DNA of 64,000 nucleotides from DASUAS01 sp963809795 (GCA_963809795.1 CAWELN010000006.1:434001-498000), one strand, 5' to 3'. Shown: positions 49,407 to 58,820, numbered from the stretch's first letter. Notes: a model not told the origin generated them from the sequence alone. Translations and numbers: made by a program.

Positions 49407-50281
49407 GCGGCCACGTCGAGGTCGGCGAGACGGGGGATGAGCTCGGTGCCGACGCGCTCGACGAACGCGACGGGATCACCAGTCGGGACGACATCGATCG
49501 TGGTCACACCGAGACTCGCGTAGCGGGCCGCGGCGGCGACGAAGCCGTCGACATCGTCGAAGGGGTCGCGTACGAACACGATCGTGCGCTCGACCGTGTC
49601 GGGGTCGCGGCCCTCGGTGCGGCAGTGCTGCGTGAGCACCTCGAGCTTGTGGGCGATCTCATCTGGATCGAAGGCGAACAGGTTGCACGCGTCCGCGTAG
49701 CGGGCCACGAGGCGCAGCGTCTTCCGCTCCCCGCCGCCACCGATGAGGATGGGCGGCCGGGGCGCACTGATCGGGCGCGGTGAGCACATCGTCTCCGCGA
49801 GCTGGTAGTGCCGGCCTTCGAACGGACCATCGTCGTCACTCCACATCTGCATGCAGATCTGAAGCGTCTCCTCGAGCCGCTCGAAGCGTTCCGCTACGGG
49901 CGGGAACGGCACGCCGAGGGCGCGGTGCTCGCGCTCGTACCACCCGGCGCCGATGCCGAGCTGCGCCCGGCCGCCGGACAGGACATCGAGCGTGGCGACG
50001 ATCTTGGCCAGCAGCCCGGGATGGCGGTAGGTGACACCGGTGACGAGCAGGCCGAGTCGCATGGAGTGCGTGTGGGCGGCGACGAACCCGAGTGACGTGT
50101 AGCCCTCGAGCATTGGGTCGGTGGCCGGTGCCATGTGCTCCATCTGGAACCAGTGGTCCATCAAGGTGAACCGGGACACGCCCGCGTCTTCGGCGGCGCG
50201 GGCGGTGGCCGCCAGCGTCGGTGCAATCGATGCGGTGCCGCCGGGAGTGTCATAGCGAACGGCGTGGATGCCGATGCGCAT
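49403..50281 (-). CDS. LLM-class F420-dependent oxidoreductase
   Basis: This 292-residue protein starts at ATG 50281. MRIGIHAVRYDTPGGTASIA, SRFTLMDHWFQMEHMAPATD, LLVTGVTYRHPGLLAKIVAT and LSGGRAQLGIGAGWYEREHR are typical for the F420-dependent luciferase-like family, with PRPPILIGGGGERKTLRLVA as the later phosphate-binding loop. It is coupled to the PEP-mutase family gene and 49 bp after a P450 gene, all on one strand. It probably uses F420 to oxidise or reduce the P450 product. Confidence 0.9.
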   Translation of the reverse strand: MRIGIHAVRYDTPGGTASIAPTLAATARAAEDAGVSRFTLMDHWFQMEHMAPATDPMLEGYTSLGFVAAHTHSMRLGLLVTGVTYRHPGLLAKIVATLDVLSGGRAQLGIGAGWYEREHRALGVPFPPVAERFERLEETLQICMQMWSDDDGPFEGRHYQLAETMCSPRPISAPRPPILIGGGGERKTLRLVARYADACNLFAFDPDEIAHKLEVLTQHCRTEGRDPDTVERTIVFVRDPFDDVDGFVAAAARYASLGVTTIDVVPTGDPVAFVERVGTELIPRLADLDVAA

Positions 50282-50330
50282 GGTGTTCCTTTCGTCGATT
50301 CGGGAGTGTCCCGTGGGACGGATGGTGTCG

Positions 50331-51539
50331 CTAGTTCGCCGGAAACTCGATCGGCAGGTGCACGATCTCGCGGAGACCCTGGCTGAACGTGACGACGTGA
50401 CCCTCGGGGAGCCGGTACGACGGGATCCGGCGGTGCCACTCCCGCAACGCGACGCGCAGTTCGAGGCGGGCGAGGTGAGAGCCGACGCAGCGGTGGACGC
50501 CCGCGCCGAAGGCGAGGTGCTTGTTGGAGGGACGTGCGAAGTCGACGGCGTCGGGGGCGTCGTGCACCTCGGGATCCATGTTCGGGACGGCGAGGATCGT
50601 CCGCAGCCGTTCGCCCGCGGCGACCGGGCAGCCATCGATCTCGGTCGCCGCCATCACGACGCGGGCGACGGTCGGCACCGGAGTCTCGAATCGCAGCAGC
50701 TCCTCGACCGCGCCGGCGGCCAGGTCGGGATCGTCGGCGAGCTGCCGCTGGTGGGCGGGGTTCTGCGCCAGGAACGCGAAGCTGCACTCGAGCGTGTCGG
50801 TGACCGTGTCGAGGCCGGCCGCGAGCATGAGGAGGCAGATGTTCAGCGTCTCGTCCCGCGTGAGGCGACCCTCCTGCTCCAGCGCAAGGAAGGTCCCGAG
50901 CACGTCGCTGGTGTCGTTCTCGGCGTGTGCCTCGAGCGCCGACGTGAAGTACTGGAAGATCCAGGCGCCCGTCTCCATCCGCATGGCCTGACGTTCGTCC
51001 TCCGTCTCACCAACGGGACGGATCATCCCCTCCTTCGCCTTGACGAACTCGTCGAGCCTGTCCGTGGGCAGGCCCATCAGGCGGAGGAACACGACGGACG
51101 GGAACGGGAGGGCGAACTCGGTGCTGAAGTCGCAGCTCCCCCGCTCGACGAACGTGTCGATCAGTTGGTTCGCGAGGTCGGTGACCTCCTGCTCGCGCTC
51201 AGCCATGCGTCGCGGGGCGAACAGGGGGTCGAGCATCTTCCGGTAGTGCGAGTGGTCCGGTGGGTCGATCTGGAGCGGGATCGCTCCGGTCTCCGACCCG
51301 AAGTACATCGCGTCGGGGTTCGACGAGAAGATCGCGGCGTCGTGGAGGACTTGCTCGACACCGGCGGTCGACGTCACCACTGCCATGCCGGGGCCCGGTC
51401 GGACGAGAGGTCCGGCCGCAGCCATCGCGCGCCACACCTCGCGCGCGTCAGCACCCCAGATGCACTGGTCGAACCCGGTCGTGAGGACGGTACGTGCCGA
51501 CGTGGGCGGTGCATTGTCCTCGAAGCTCAGCGACGTCAT
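50331..51539 (-). CDS. Cytochrome P450 (second)
   Basis: This 402-residue protein starts at ATG 51539. The I-helix LMLAAGLDTVTDTLECSFAF (A-G-x-D-T), ExxR in EELLRFETPVPTVARVVMAA and haem loop AFGAGVHRCVGSHLARLELR are all present. It is a normal-length soluble CYP and is the first gene of a minus-strand operon with LLM oxidoreductase, PEP-mutase family, E1 and E2 genes. Identity with the other P450 in the window is low outside the motifs. It probably starts oxidation of the growth substrate. Confidence 0.94.
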   Translation of the reverse strand: MTSLSFEDNAPPTSARTVLTTGFDQCIWGADAREVWRAMAAAGPLVRPGPGMAVVTSTAGVEQVLHDAAIFSSNPDAMYFGSETGAIPLQIDPPDHSHYRKMLDPLFAPRRMAEREQEVTDLANQLIDTFVERGSCDFSTEFALPFPSVVFLRLMGLPTDRLDEFVKAKEGMIRPVGETEDERQAMRMETGAWIFQYFTSALEAHAENDTSDVLGTFLALEQEGRLTRDETLNICLLMLAAGLDTVTDTLECSFAFLAQNPAHQRQLADDPDLAAGAVEELLRFETPVPTVARVVMAATEIDGCPVAAGERLRTILAVPNMDPEVHDAPDAVDFARPSNKHLAFGAGVHRCVGSHLARLELRVALREWHRRIPSYRLPEGHVVTFSQGLREIVHLPIEFPAN

Positions 51540-51621
51540 GCGTCGAAGCTAGGACGCCGAACGTGTCCGCCACCTGTACGTTGTCGACGTCAGCGACGGA
51601 GCCTCACGCACTCGCCTCCCG

Positions 51622-52185
51622 TCAGTCGTGCCCGCGCTTCACGCCCGGTTCCGACGCTCGCACGATGGGTTCGCCGTCACCGAGCACGTCGAGGACGTGC
51701 ATGAACCGGTGCACGCCGATCGCGCTGGCGCAGATCCACCCCAGCTCGACGATCTCCTCGGCGCTGAACTCGGTGGCGAGCTGGCGGAAGGTGTCGTCGT
51801 CGACGGCGTGATGATCGGTCGCGAGGACGTCGACGAACTGCAGGGCGAGCACTTCACGCCGGCTGAACACGGACGGGTCGGGATCGACGAGGCATGCGAC
51901 CTGGTCCTCGGTGACGGTTTCGTCCTTGCGAGACATCGAACACGGCTCGCACGCACCGAGCTGCGCGCTCCGGAGCCGGACGAGCTCGTGGAGCCGGTCG
52001 TCGAGCGCGCCGCAACGGAATTGCGCCTTGTAGCTCTCATCCATCGCCCGGAGCGCCACCTTGCTGTGGGCGACGATCTGCAGGGGCAGCGGCGTCGTGT
52101 ACATGCCGGTCGCGCGGCCGGCCTCGATGCGCGCACGCGTGTCCTCGTCGAGGTCTTCGTACGGGATCGGCTCGACTCGAGCCAT
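51622..52185 (-). CDS. Carboxymuconolactone decarboxylase / AhpD-like protein
   Basis: The start is ATG 52185 (MARVEPIPYEDLDEDTRARI) after CGGAGG. The 187 residues have the CMD core RLHELVRLRSAQLGACEPCS with the two cysteines (C-x-x-C as CEPC) and MSRKDETVTEDQVACLV; SAEEIVELGWICASAIGVHR ends the fold. Family members are peroxidase-linked disulfide reductases (AhpD) or lactone decarboxylases. The CEPC pair favours a redox role. It is on the same strand as, and 82 bp upstream of, the P450 gene start. Confidence 0.88.
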   Translation of the reverse strand: MARVEPIPYEDLDEDTRARIEAGRATGMYTTPLPLQIVAHSKVALRAMDESYKAQFRCGALDDRLHELVRLRSAQLGACEPCSMSRKDETVTEDQVACLVDPDPSVFSRREVLALQFVDVLATDHHAVDDDTFRQLATEFSAEEIVELGWICASAIGVHRFMHVLDVLGDGEPIVRASEPGVKRGHD

Positions 52186-52304
52186 GGGCGGACCTCCGCG
52201 GTGTGCCGACCGCGAAAACCGTAGAGGCGCAACATCGGGCCGGTCCCGCATGCGACACCATCGACATGGGGCCGACATGCGCGTGCGCCCATCATCATCG
52301 CCCG

Positions 52305-52788
52305 ATGGCTGACACACCAGCGGTGGAGGACGCCGCGCCCAGCGCGACGCTCGCTCGGTACGCGAACCCGCTGCTGCGACTCCTGTTCCGGACACCCTTG
52401 AAGCGGTCGCTCGGCCGCCAGTTGGCGCTGCTGCGCTTCACGGGCCGGCGATCAGGGCGGACCTACTGCTTCCCGGTCGGCGTGCTGTCGGTCCGCGGCC
52501 GGCGCATCATCACCTCGCGGCGCTCGTGGCAGTGCGAACTTCAACGGCGGCATGGACTGCGACGTGCTGCTCGACGGGGGATGGCAGCGTGTGCGGGCGG
52601 AACGCGTCCCCGACGTCGACGAGACCGCCGACCTGTTCAGCGAACTGATCGAGACGTTCGGTCGCGCGAACGCGCCGCGCCGCCTCGGGCTCCGCGTCAA
52701 CGTCGACCGGGCACCGACGCACGAGGAGCTCGTCGACGCCGTACGCCGCATCAAGCTCTCGATCATCCACATCGACGCCGCGGTGTGA
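52305..52788 (+). CDS. Deazaflavin (F420)-dependent nitroreductase family protein, with one extra base
   Basis: From ATG 52305 the first frame reads NPLLRLLFRTPLKRSLGRQL, LLRFTGRRSGRTYCFPVGVL. After a +1 shift at 52530-52533 the second frame gives ANFNGGMDCDVLLDGGWQRV and FGRANAPRRLGLRVNVDRAP, ending at TGA 52786-52788. Joined, about 160 residues match the DDN/FDOR split-barrel family, whose members use F420H2 on quinones or nitro compounds. The typical start (TGRRSGR then hydrophobic strand) is intact. The break probably reflects a consensus insertion. It stands alone between the AhpD-like and amidohydrolase genes. Confidence 0.8.
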
Positions 52789-52998
52789 GGACGACATAGA
52801 GCGGACATCGACGCGTCGTTAGGCTCGCTCACGAGGCGACGATCTCTCGATGTCGCTCATCAGCGGTGGCCGTCCTGCCTTGGGGTAGCTCGCGCGGCGA
52901 GCCCTCGATCCCCCTTGGGAGGGCAGGCGATCAGCCCGAGTCGCGCGAGCTCTCCCACGGCAGGTTGCCCAACCGATCAAGAGCGAAGGTGAGCTCGC

Positions 52999-53944
52999 AT
53001 GGCTCGTGGACTCGTTGACGTGCACCACCACGTCGTGCCGGTTTCCTACTTCGAGTATCTCGCCTCGAAGGGCATCAGTCATCCGAGCGTCTTCGAGAGC
53101 GCGGAGTCGAGCCATCTGTCGATGATGGACGAGCGTGGGATCGAACGAGCGATCCTGTCCGTCGCTGCACCTGGCGTCCACTTCGGTGACGACAAGGAGG
53201 CTCGGGACCAAGCGAGGCGCATCAATGAGTTCTCCGCGGACCTGGCGGCGCAGTACCCGGATCGGTTCGGCTACTTCGCGTGCTTGCCCTTACCCGACGT
53301 CGACGGCGCGATCGAGGAGGTTCTGCACAGCCTGAAGGACGGAAGCGCGAAGGGCGTGGTCCTCCTCACGAACATCCAAGGCCGCTATCTCGGCGATCCC
53401 GACTTCGATCCGTTGATGGAGGAGTTGGCAAACGAGAACGCCTTGGTGTTCGTGCACCCGACTCCGCTGCGGGGCATGCACCATCCCCGATTTCGTCCAG
53501 CTCTGGCCGACTTCTTGCTCGACACCACGCGAGCTGCCATCGGGCTCGTGACATCGGGAACGGTCTCCCGCTTTCCCGGTGTTCGGTTCATCCTTTCCCA
53601 CGGCGGAGGGTTCGTGCCGTACGCCGCCCACCGCATCGCCTGGCTCAGCGAGATGTTCGACGACCGTTACAACGACGGTGGAGCCGAGATGTCGGCAGAC
53701 GAGATCCTGGCCGGGCTGCGCACGTTCTACTTCGACCTCGCACTGTCGTCGAGCGGCCCCCAGCTCTCCGCTCTGCTCAACTTCACCGACACGCGCCACC
53801 TGCTCTACGGGAGCGACTGGCCGTATGCCGGGGAGCGCGCCGTCGCGGCACTTCCTCGAGGAGTACGAGGGCTTTGGCGACCTCACGACGGAGCAGCGGA
53901 CGCAGATCGCAAGTGGGACTGCTGCCGACCTCGCCCTCGTGTAG
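52999..53944 (+). CDS. Amidohydrolase of the 6-methylsalicylate-decarboxylase-like type, with one extra base
   Basis: ATG 52999 gives GLVDVHHHVVPVSYFEYLAS, with the H-x-H metal motif. Later VFVHPTPLRGMHHPRFRPAL (metal His), FILSHGGGFVPYAAHRIAWL and HLLYGSDWPYAGERAVA carry the remaining ligands. A +1 shift at about 53847-53850 is needed to continue HFLEEYEGFGDLTTEQRTQI, ASGTAADLALV and the TAG at 53942-53944. Joined length is about 314 residues, normal for ACMSD-like decarboxylases or hydrolases. This gene is unlike the two longer amidohydrolases in the window. Its substrate could be an aromatic acid; unproven. Confidence 0.82.
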
Positions 53945-54301
53945 TGCGTCCGCGGACGACGACTGCGAGCATGGTCACGGGCCCGGGCCGGGGGATCGGG
54001 CATGAGCACGCTCTGATGCGCCCGAACGTCGGCGTCAGATACCGCACGTTCGTTCCTGCCGCCTGAGCGGACCGAGCGCTGCGGCATCGACCGTCAAGCG
54101 TTGCGGCCGAAACCGGCCGGCCGACCGCCCGCCGCCGTTCTCGGCGCGGACCACCTGGCATCCGCCAGCAACACGATCGTCGCCGCCGAGACATCTCCTG
54201 GTTGCCAGGTCACCGGCACGTCGGTACTGTAGTGAACAGGCGCGTCAGATTCTGCGGAGCGACGGCGCCTGCCAGCGAGCGACAGCAGTCCAGGGGGGAA
54301 C
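53945..54301. other. Intergenic region upstream of the regulator gene
   Basis: No gene is supported in these 357 bp. Its last 40 bp (CAGCGAGCGACAGCAGTCCA, then GGGGGGAAC and ATG) resemble the leader of the truncated regulator copy at 39869, so the duplicated segment includes the 5' untranslated part. Confidence 0.5.
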
Positions 54302-55627
54302 ATGGCGATCAGCGCAGACCTGCTCGACGCACCGAGCCGGCCCGTGACACCGGCCGAGTTGATCCGAGAGGTGGTGCCGGACCAGCCCGTCATCCTGGTC
54401 GGGCCGTCGGCGACCTGGGAGGCCTTCGGCGTCACTGCGTGGCTCGAGGAGCGCGGGTGGTCATGGACCCACGCCGCCGACGTGGAACGCGCGCGGTGGT
54501 TGACGGCGATCCAGAAGGTGTCGCTCGTGCTCGTCGCCGGCGACGAGCGCACCGTGTGGACGATCGTCGAGGCGATCCGTCCGGTCACGATGGCGCCACT
54601 GGTCGTGCTGGCCAGGCCGGCGCCCTCGGGCGTCGTCTCGCTCGTCGGCGCGGGCGTCGACGCCGTCGTCGACCCGACGTGCGGTGCCGAAGAGGTGTTC
54701 GCGCGGGTCGTCGCGCTGTTGCGCCGGTCGGACCACGGCTGGGTGCCCGGCGTCCGCTACCTCGGCGCCGACGGTCTGCGGATCGACCTCTGGGCGCAGG
54801 AGTGCGACCTCCATGGACGACCCCTGCACCTCTCGCCCACGGAGTACGCGCTCCTCACGTTCCTGATGACGCACCCACAGCAGGCGTTGCCCGCGCACAC
54901 GATCGTGCGCCGGGTGTGGGGATGGCTTCCGTCGGACGGCAAGAACACCCTGCGCATCTTCGTCAACCGTCTCCGGCGGAAGCTCGACGACGATCCTCGT
55001 GAGCCTCGCTACATCGCGTCGGTGCGTGGCACGGGCTATCGCTTCATCGGCAACGTCTCCGAGACGGGGGACGAGGCGGAGACCACCATGGAGCGAGCCG
55101 ACGTCGCGCTGCGGCTGTTGCAGTCGATCGAGCTGCTGGCGACGACGCTCGCCGGCTGCGACACGGTCGAGGAGTGCGCTGACCACCTTCTCGATGCCCT
55201 CGACGCCAGCGGCTACGCCGACGCGATGTCGGTGTTCCAGGTCAAGGGCGCACGGATGCGCCTGGTGACGACGCGCAACATGCCTGCCGCGTGGATTGCG
55301 AGCGTGAGCGATGGTGTTCCGCTGTCTCCGGGGTTCGCGAGTGCCGCGAGCGTGTTGAACGGTGAGGTCGTCCACCTTGGCGACATCGGCCACATGTCAC
55401 GCCAGTTCGCCGACACGGCGGAGCGGGCCGCGAGCGGCGGGTACCGGGCCTGCCTCTTCGTGCCGATCGTGGGTGACGTGGCCGTGTGGGGAAATGTCGG
55501 CTTCGTGCGCAAGGCGCGCCAGCCCTTCGACCCCACGGGTATCGCCTATCTGCGAAGCGCGTGCGAGGTGTTCGCCCTGGCGCTGCGCCGTTGCTCGGCG
55601 TCGGGCGCCGTCGCCGAGCTCAACTGA
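54302..55627 (+). CDS. Atypical regulator: pseudo-receiver, OmpR-type winged helix, C-terminal GAF-like domain
   Basis: This 441-residue protein starts at ATG 54302. Residues 25-145 look like a response-regulator receiver (QPVILVGPSATWEAFGVTAW, VSLVLVAGDERTVWTIVEAI, GAGVDAVVDPTCGAEEVFAR), but the phosphoryl-accepting Asp at the end of strand three is replaced in SLVLVAGDE. Residues 150-250 form an OmpR/PhoB DNA-binding domain (SPTEYALLTFLMTHPQQALP, TLRIFVNRLRRKLDDDPREP, YIASVRGTGYRFIG). The last 180 residues (LLQSIELLATTLAGCDTVEE, GYRACLFVPIVGDVAVWGNV) look like a GAF domain. Ligand rather than phosphorylation control is thus likely. No kinase gene adjoins it. A truncated copy exists at 39869. 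Confidence 0.85.
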   Translation: MAISADLLDAPSRPVTPAELIREVVPDQPVILVGPSATWEAFGVTAWLEERGWSWTHAADVERARWLTAIQKVSLVLVAGDERTVWTIVEAIRPVTMAPLVVLARPAPSGVVSLVGAGVDAVVDPTCGAEEVFARVVALLRRSDHGWVPGVRYLGADGLRIDLWAQECDLHGRPLHLSPTEYALLTFLMTHPQQALPAHTIVRRVWGWLPSDGKNTLRIFVNRLRRKLDDDPREPRYIASVRGTGYRFIGNVSETGDEAETTMERADVALRLLQSIELLATTLAGCDTVEECADHLLDALDASGYADAMSVFQVKGARMRLVTTRNMPAAWIASVSDGVPLSPGFASAASVLNGEVVHLGDIGHMSRQFADTAERAASGGYRACLFVPIVGDVAVWGNVGFVRKARQPFDPTGIAYLRSACEVFALALRRCSASGAVAELN

Positions 55628-55641
55628 CGTCCGTCGTCCCG

Positions 55642-56910
55642 TCAACCAGCCATGGCGAGGACGGTCGCTTCCCACGCATCCAGCAGGAGCACGGCGGCCG
55701 CCGCCGGCGAGGACGTCGCGTCGAACGCGTCGACGAGGGACGGGCACTCCGCCCGCGCCCAGGATCGGCACCTCTCGGCGATGTGCTCGCTCGACCAGCC
55801 GCTCGAGTCGCCGTTGCCTTGGAGCTGCAGCACCCGTCCTCCCGCCATGTGCAGCTCCACGCGGGCCTCGAGGGCGCTGAGCTCCGCAGCCGGACGCACG
55901 ACGACGGCCTCGGGAGGTACTCGCCGATCTGTGGGAAGCTCCGCGATGGCGGCGCTGACGAGGTCGGGGATGCTCGCCACCCCGAGCTGGCGCCCGGTGC
56001 CGTCTGATGCGTATCCCGCCGCGAACGGCGCCACGTGCACGACGACCTGATTCACCGGCTCGTCGATCTCGCCGGCCCCCTCGAGCGCTTCGATGATGGC
56101 TTGGGCGAACATCGGCGCCGCGTGCCGCTTGAACGTCACGCGCATGATCGCCGGCGTCGGGTCGTGATCGGCCGGGTTCCATGGCTCCCCGAGCACCTTC
56201 GCCGCAATGGATTCGAGTGCGCCCGCCGCGCCACGCACGCCTCCTCCGACGGCGGCGCGGGCGGCATAGACACCGGCGACCGCGAACAGACCGGGCTGGA
56301 CGCGCCAGTCGTCTCCGGCGAGGGTTCGGAGGTCTCCACCCATGCAGGCGGCCGAGATGCGCAACGCCGAGACGGCGTCGTCGTCATCGAGGTCGAGGAG
56401 CACGGCGGCCACGGACGCGGCGGTCACGGGGGCAGTGAGTGCCGCCACGCGCCAGCCCGCTTCCGACGCTCGTGGCATCAGTCCGTCGGTGAGGCTTCCG
56501 GCGATCGCGTAGCCGACGGCTACCGCCTTCAGCAGTTGGGCGGCGTCGTCGGAGCGTTGCAGCGCAAGCGCCGTCGGTACGACCACGAGCCCGGGGTGCG
56601 CGGCCGTGCGGTAGGAGTCCTCCCGGTTGAAGGCGTGCATGAGCAGGGAGTTGGCGACGATCGCCGACGTGGTGTCGGTGCGCCGCTCCAGCCCGCTGAC
56701 CTTGGCGTTGCCCTCACCGGCGCTCAGCGCGCCGGCGACGTTTCGCCAGCGTGGGTCACACGCCGAACGGACCATCTCCATCACGCCGACGCGCAGGCAG
56801 TCGACCGCGCGCGACCGGACCTCGTCAGCCGCTGCGTCCTGGAGCGCCCGTTCCCACAGCGCGCGCAGCGCGTCGGTCGGCCCAGTCGGCGTGCCGGCCG
56901 GGTGGATCAG
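55642..56910 (-). CDS. MmgE/PrpD family protein
   Basis: The protein (about 422 residues) shows SAIVANSLLMHAFNREDSYR, HPGLVVVPTALALQRSDDAA and AVAVGYAIAGSLTDGLMPRA, the conserved MmgE/PrpD (2-methylcitrate dehydratase-like) fold, and PAIMRVTFKRHAAPMFAQAI near the middle. Relatives dehydrate 2-methylcitrate or act on itaconate-type acids. No ATG, GTG or TTG start fits the beginning of similarity; CTG 56910 overlaps the VOC stop as CTGA. The next in-frame start upstream (57015) would overlap the VOC gene by about 109 bp. The start therefore stays uncertain. Confidence 0.8.
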   Translation of the reverse strand: MIHPAGTPTGPTDALRALWERALQDAAADEVRSRAVDCLRVGVMEMVRSACDPRWRNVAGALSAGEGNAKVSGLERRTDTTSAIVANSLLMHAFNREDSYRTAAHPGLVVVPTALALQRSDDAAQLLKAVAVGYAIAGSLTDGLMPRASEAGWRVAALTAPVTAASVAAVLLDLDDDDAVSALRISAACMGGDLRTLAGDDWRVQPGLFAVAGVYAARAAVGGGVRGAAGALESIAAKVLGEPWNPADHDPTPAIMRVTFKRHAAPMFAQAIIEALEGAGEIDEPVNQVVVHVAPFAAGYASDGTGRQLGVASIPDLVSAAIAELPTDRRVPPEAVVVRPAAELSALEARVELHMAGGRVLQLQGNGDSSGWSSEHIAERCRSWARAECPSLVDAFDATSSPAAAAVLLLDAWEATVLAMAG

Positions 56911-57536
56911 AGCACCGGCTCGGTCGCGTCTCCGTGCCGACGACGGCTGAGCGCAGCGAGTTCCGAGGACAGGCTCGTCCCAGTGTTCTTCGCCTTCGCC
57001 TTCATCTCGTTCCACTCGGCGAGCGCGGTGCGGGCCTCCGGCGCGTCGTCGTTCCAGCGGTCGTCGGTCGGCGTCGCGATCTCGAGCCGGTTCCCGTCAG
57101 GGTCGTGGAAGTAGATGCTGTACATGATCCCGTGGTCGACCGGACCGAGAACCTCGACGTCGTGGGCCACGAGCCGCGCATGCCACGCGTCCACCTCGCC
57201 GACCGTGGAGACCTGCATGGCGAAGTGCCGGAACGTGTCGTAGGCGGGGTGGGGCGGATCCGGGATCGGCGGCAGGTCCGGCGCCTCGAAGTACGCGATC
57301 GTGGACCCGTCCGCCATGCGAAAGAACGAGTGGAAGTACGGGACGACCTCGCCGGTGGAGGGGATCTGGTCGTTGAGAACTGCAGCGACGAACTCCATGC
57401 CGAGCACCTTGGTGAAGAACTCGACGGTCGCGGCAGTGTCTCGCGAGATGAACGCCGCATGGCTGAGCATCTGCGGCAGCACGGCTTGCGACTGTGTCGC
57501 GTCTCCATCTGGTGACGCGGAGCGCATTGTGTCCAT
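56907..57536 (-). CDS. VOC-superfamily protein, copy B
   Basis: This 209-residue protein starts at ATG 57536 after GGAGGTGGACC. It is a close paralogue of 31769-32359: QMLSHAAFISRDTAATVEFF, VVPYFHSFFRMADGSTIAYF, FRHFAMQVSTVGEVDAWHAR and YSIYFHDPDGNRLEIATPTD align throughout, with His and Glu ligands in the same places. The extra N-terminal 20 residues are not in copy A unless that gene starts upstream. It precedes MmgE/PrpD and follows an amidohydrolase gene on the same strand. The recurrent VOC-amidohydrolase pairing suggests consecutive steps. Confidence 0.88.
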   Translation of the reverse strand: MDTMRSASPDGDATQSQAVLPQMLSHAAFISRDTAATVEFFTKVLGMEFVAAVLNDQIPSTGEVVPYFHSFFRMADGSTIAYFEAPDLPPIPDPPHPAYDTFRHFAMQVSTVGEVDAWHARLVAHDVEVLGPVDHGIMYSIYFHDPDGNRLEIATPTDDRWNDDAPEARTALAEWNEMKAKAKNTGTSLSSELAALSRRRHGDATEPVL

Positions 57537-57629
57537 GGTCCACCTCCGGGTGTCGTGTGACCTGTGACCAACGTACGGGTCGGCACATGTCCGAACGATG
57601 TGGTCTCGGTCGCGCCGGACGGCCGTCCG

Positions 57630-58820
57630 TCAGGCGAACGGCAGACGCAACAACGTGATCGCGTTGCCGCGGAGGATCTGATGGATCTCGGTGTCCGACA
57701 GACCCGCCGTCAGCTTCGTCATCACCTCTTTGGTGTCGGGCCACGACGAATCGCTGTGGGGGTAGTCGGTCTCCGCGGTGACGTTTCCGAGACCGATCTC
57801 GTCGAGTGACGAGAGCCCGTGCGGGTCGTTGATGAAGCACCCGTAGACGCTCTGGAAGTAGTAGGTGGAGGGCGGTTCGGGGATGTGCTTCGTCTGTGCC
57901 CACGCCTGGTTGTCGTCCCACACCTGGTCGATGCGCTGCAGCACGTAGGGGATCCAGCCGATCTGGCTCTCGGCGTACAACAGGTTGAGCGCGGGGTAGC
58001 GCGGCAGCACGCCCGACATCAGGAAGTCGACCAGCGAGTACATGGCGTTGCCGAACCCGAGCGTGGCACTGACCGAGCCGGGAGCATCCAACGTCGTCAC
58101 GGGCATCTTCGACGACGAGCCGATGTGCATCGCCACCGTCGTGCCGGTATCGGCACACGCCTCGAAGAACGGGTCCCAGTGCCCGGAGTGGATCGTCGGC
58201 AAGCCGAGGTGGTACGGCAACTCACTGAAGCAGACGGCCGGAACCCCTCGAGCAGCGTTGCGCCGGACCTCCTCGACGGCGGCCGGCACATCCCACAGCG
58301 GGATCAGGCAGAGCGGCACGAGTCGACCGTTCGAGTCGCCGCACCACTCCTCGACCATCCAGTCGTTGTAGGCCTTGACGCAGGCGAGGCCGAGCTCCTT
58401 GTCGCTCCGTTCCGCGAACGTCTGTCCGCAGAACCGCGGGAACGTCGGGAAGCACATCGACGCCTCCACCCAGCCCCGGTCCATGTCCTCGAGACGGGCC
58501 TTCGGGTCGAAGCAACCGGGCCGCATGTCGTCGTAGGTCACCGGCGTGAGCGTGTGCTCCTCCGGCGGGTACCCGGCCGCCGCGATGTGTCGCTTCAGCG
58601 TGAACTCCAGGTCCTCGTAGATCCAGCAGTCGACCTTCGTCGGCGAATCGTCGTCGAAGACCTCCTTGTAGTTGCCCGGATTGACCATGTCGATCCGTTG
58701 GATGCCGCGACGCACCACCTTCGGGCCGCGGTCGCGGTACTTGGCGGGCAGCCACCGCTCCCAGACGTGCGCCGGTTCGACGACGTGGTCATCGACGCTG
58801 ATGATCTTGGGCAGATCCAT
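57630..58820 (-). CDS. Metal-dependent amidohydrolase, full-length counterpart of the fragment at 32377
   Basis: This 396-residue protein starts at ATG 58820 (MDLPKIISVDDHVVEPAHVW). EDMDRGWVEASMCFPTFPRF, GTTVAMHIGSSSKMPVTTLD, LLYAESQIGWIPYVLQRIDQ and NVTAETDYPHSDSSWPDTKE carry the Amidohydro_2 core with D-x-H, barrel His and late Asp. It is similar to 43400-44566 and, at the N-terminus, nearly identical to the fragment at 32377-32568. It probably hydrolyses or decarboxylates a carboxylic or lactone-type intermediate. The VOC gene follows 93 bp downstream. Confidence 0.93.
   Translation of the reverse strand: MDLPKIISVDDHVVEPAHVWERWLPAKYRDRGPKVVRRGIQRIDMVNPGNYKEVFDDDSPTKVDCWIYEDLEFTLKRHIAAAGYPPEEHTLTPVTYDDMRPGCFDPKARLEDMDRGWVEASMCFPTFPRFCGQTFAERSDKELGLACVKAYNDWMVEEWCGDSNGRLVPLCLIPLWDVPAAVEEVRRNAARGVPAVCFSELPYHLGLPTIHSGHWDPFFEACADTGTTVAMHIGSSSKMPVTTLDAPGSVSATLGFGNAMYSLVDFLMSGVLPRYPALNLLYAESQIGWIPYVLQRIDQVWDDNQAWAQTKHIPEPPSTYYFQSVYGCFINDPHGLSSLDEIGLGNVTAETDYPHSDSSWPDTKEVMTKLTAGLSDTEIHQILRGNAITLLRLPFA

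Noticed and set aside
53883..54194. Minus-strand ORF upstream of the regulator
   Set aside because: Low-complexity Arg/Ser-rich translation, no start signal, no similarity.
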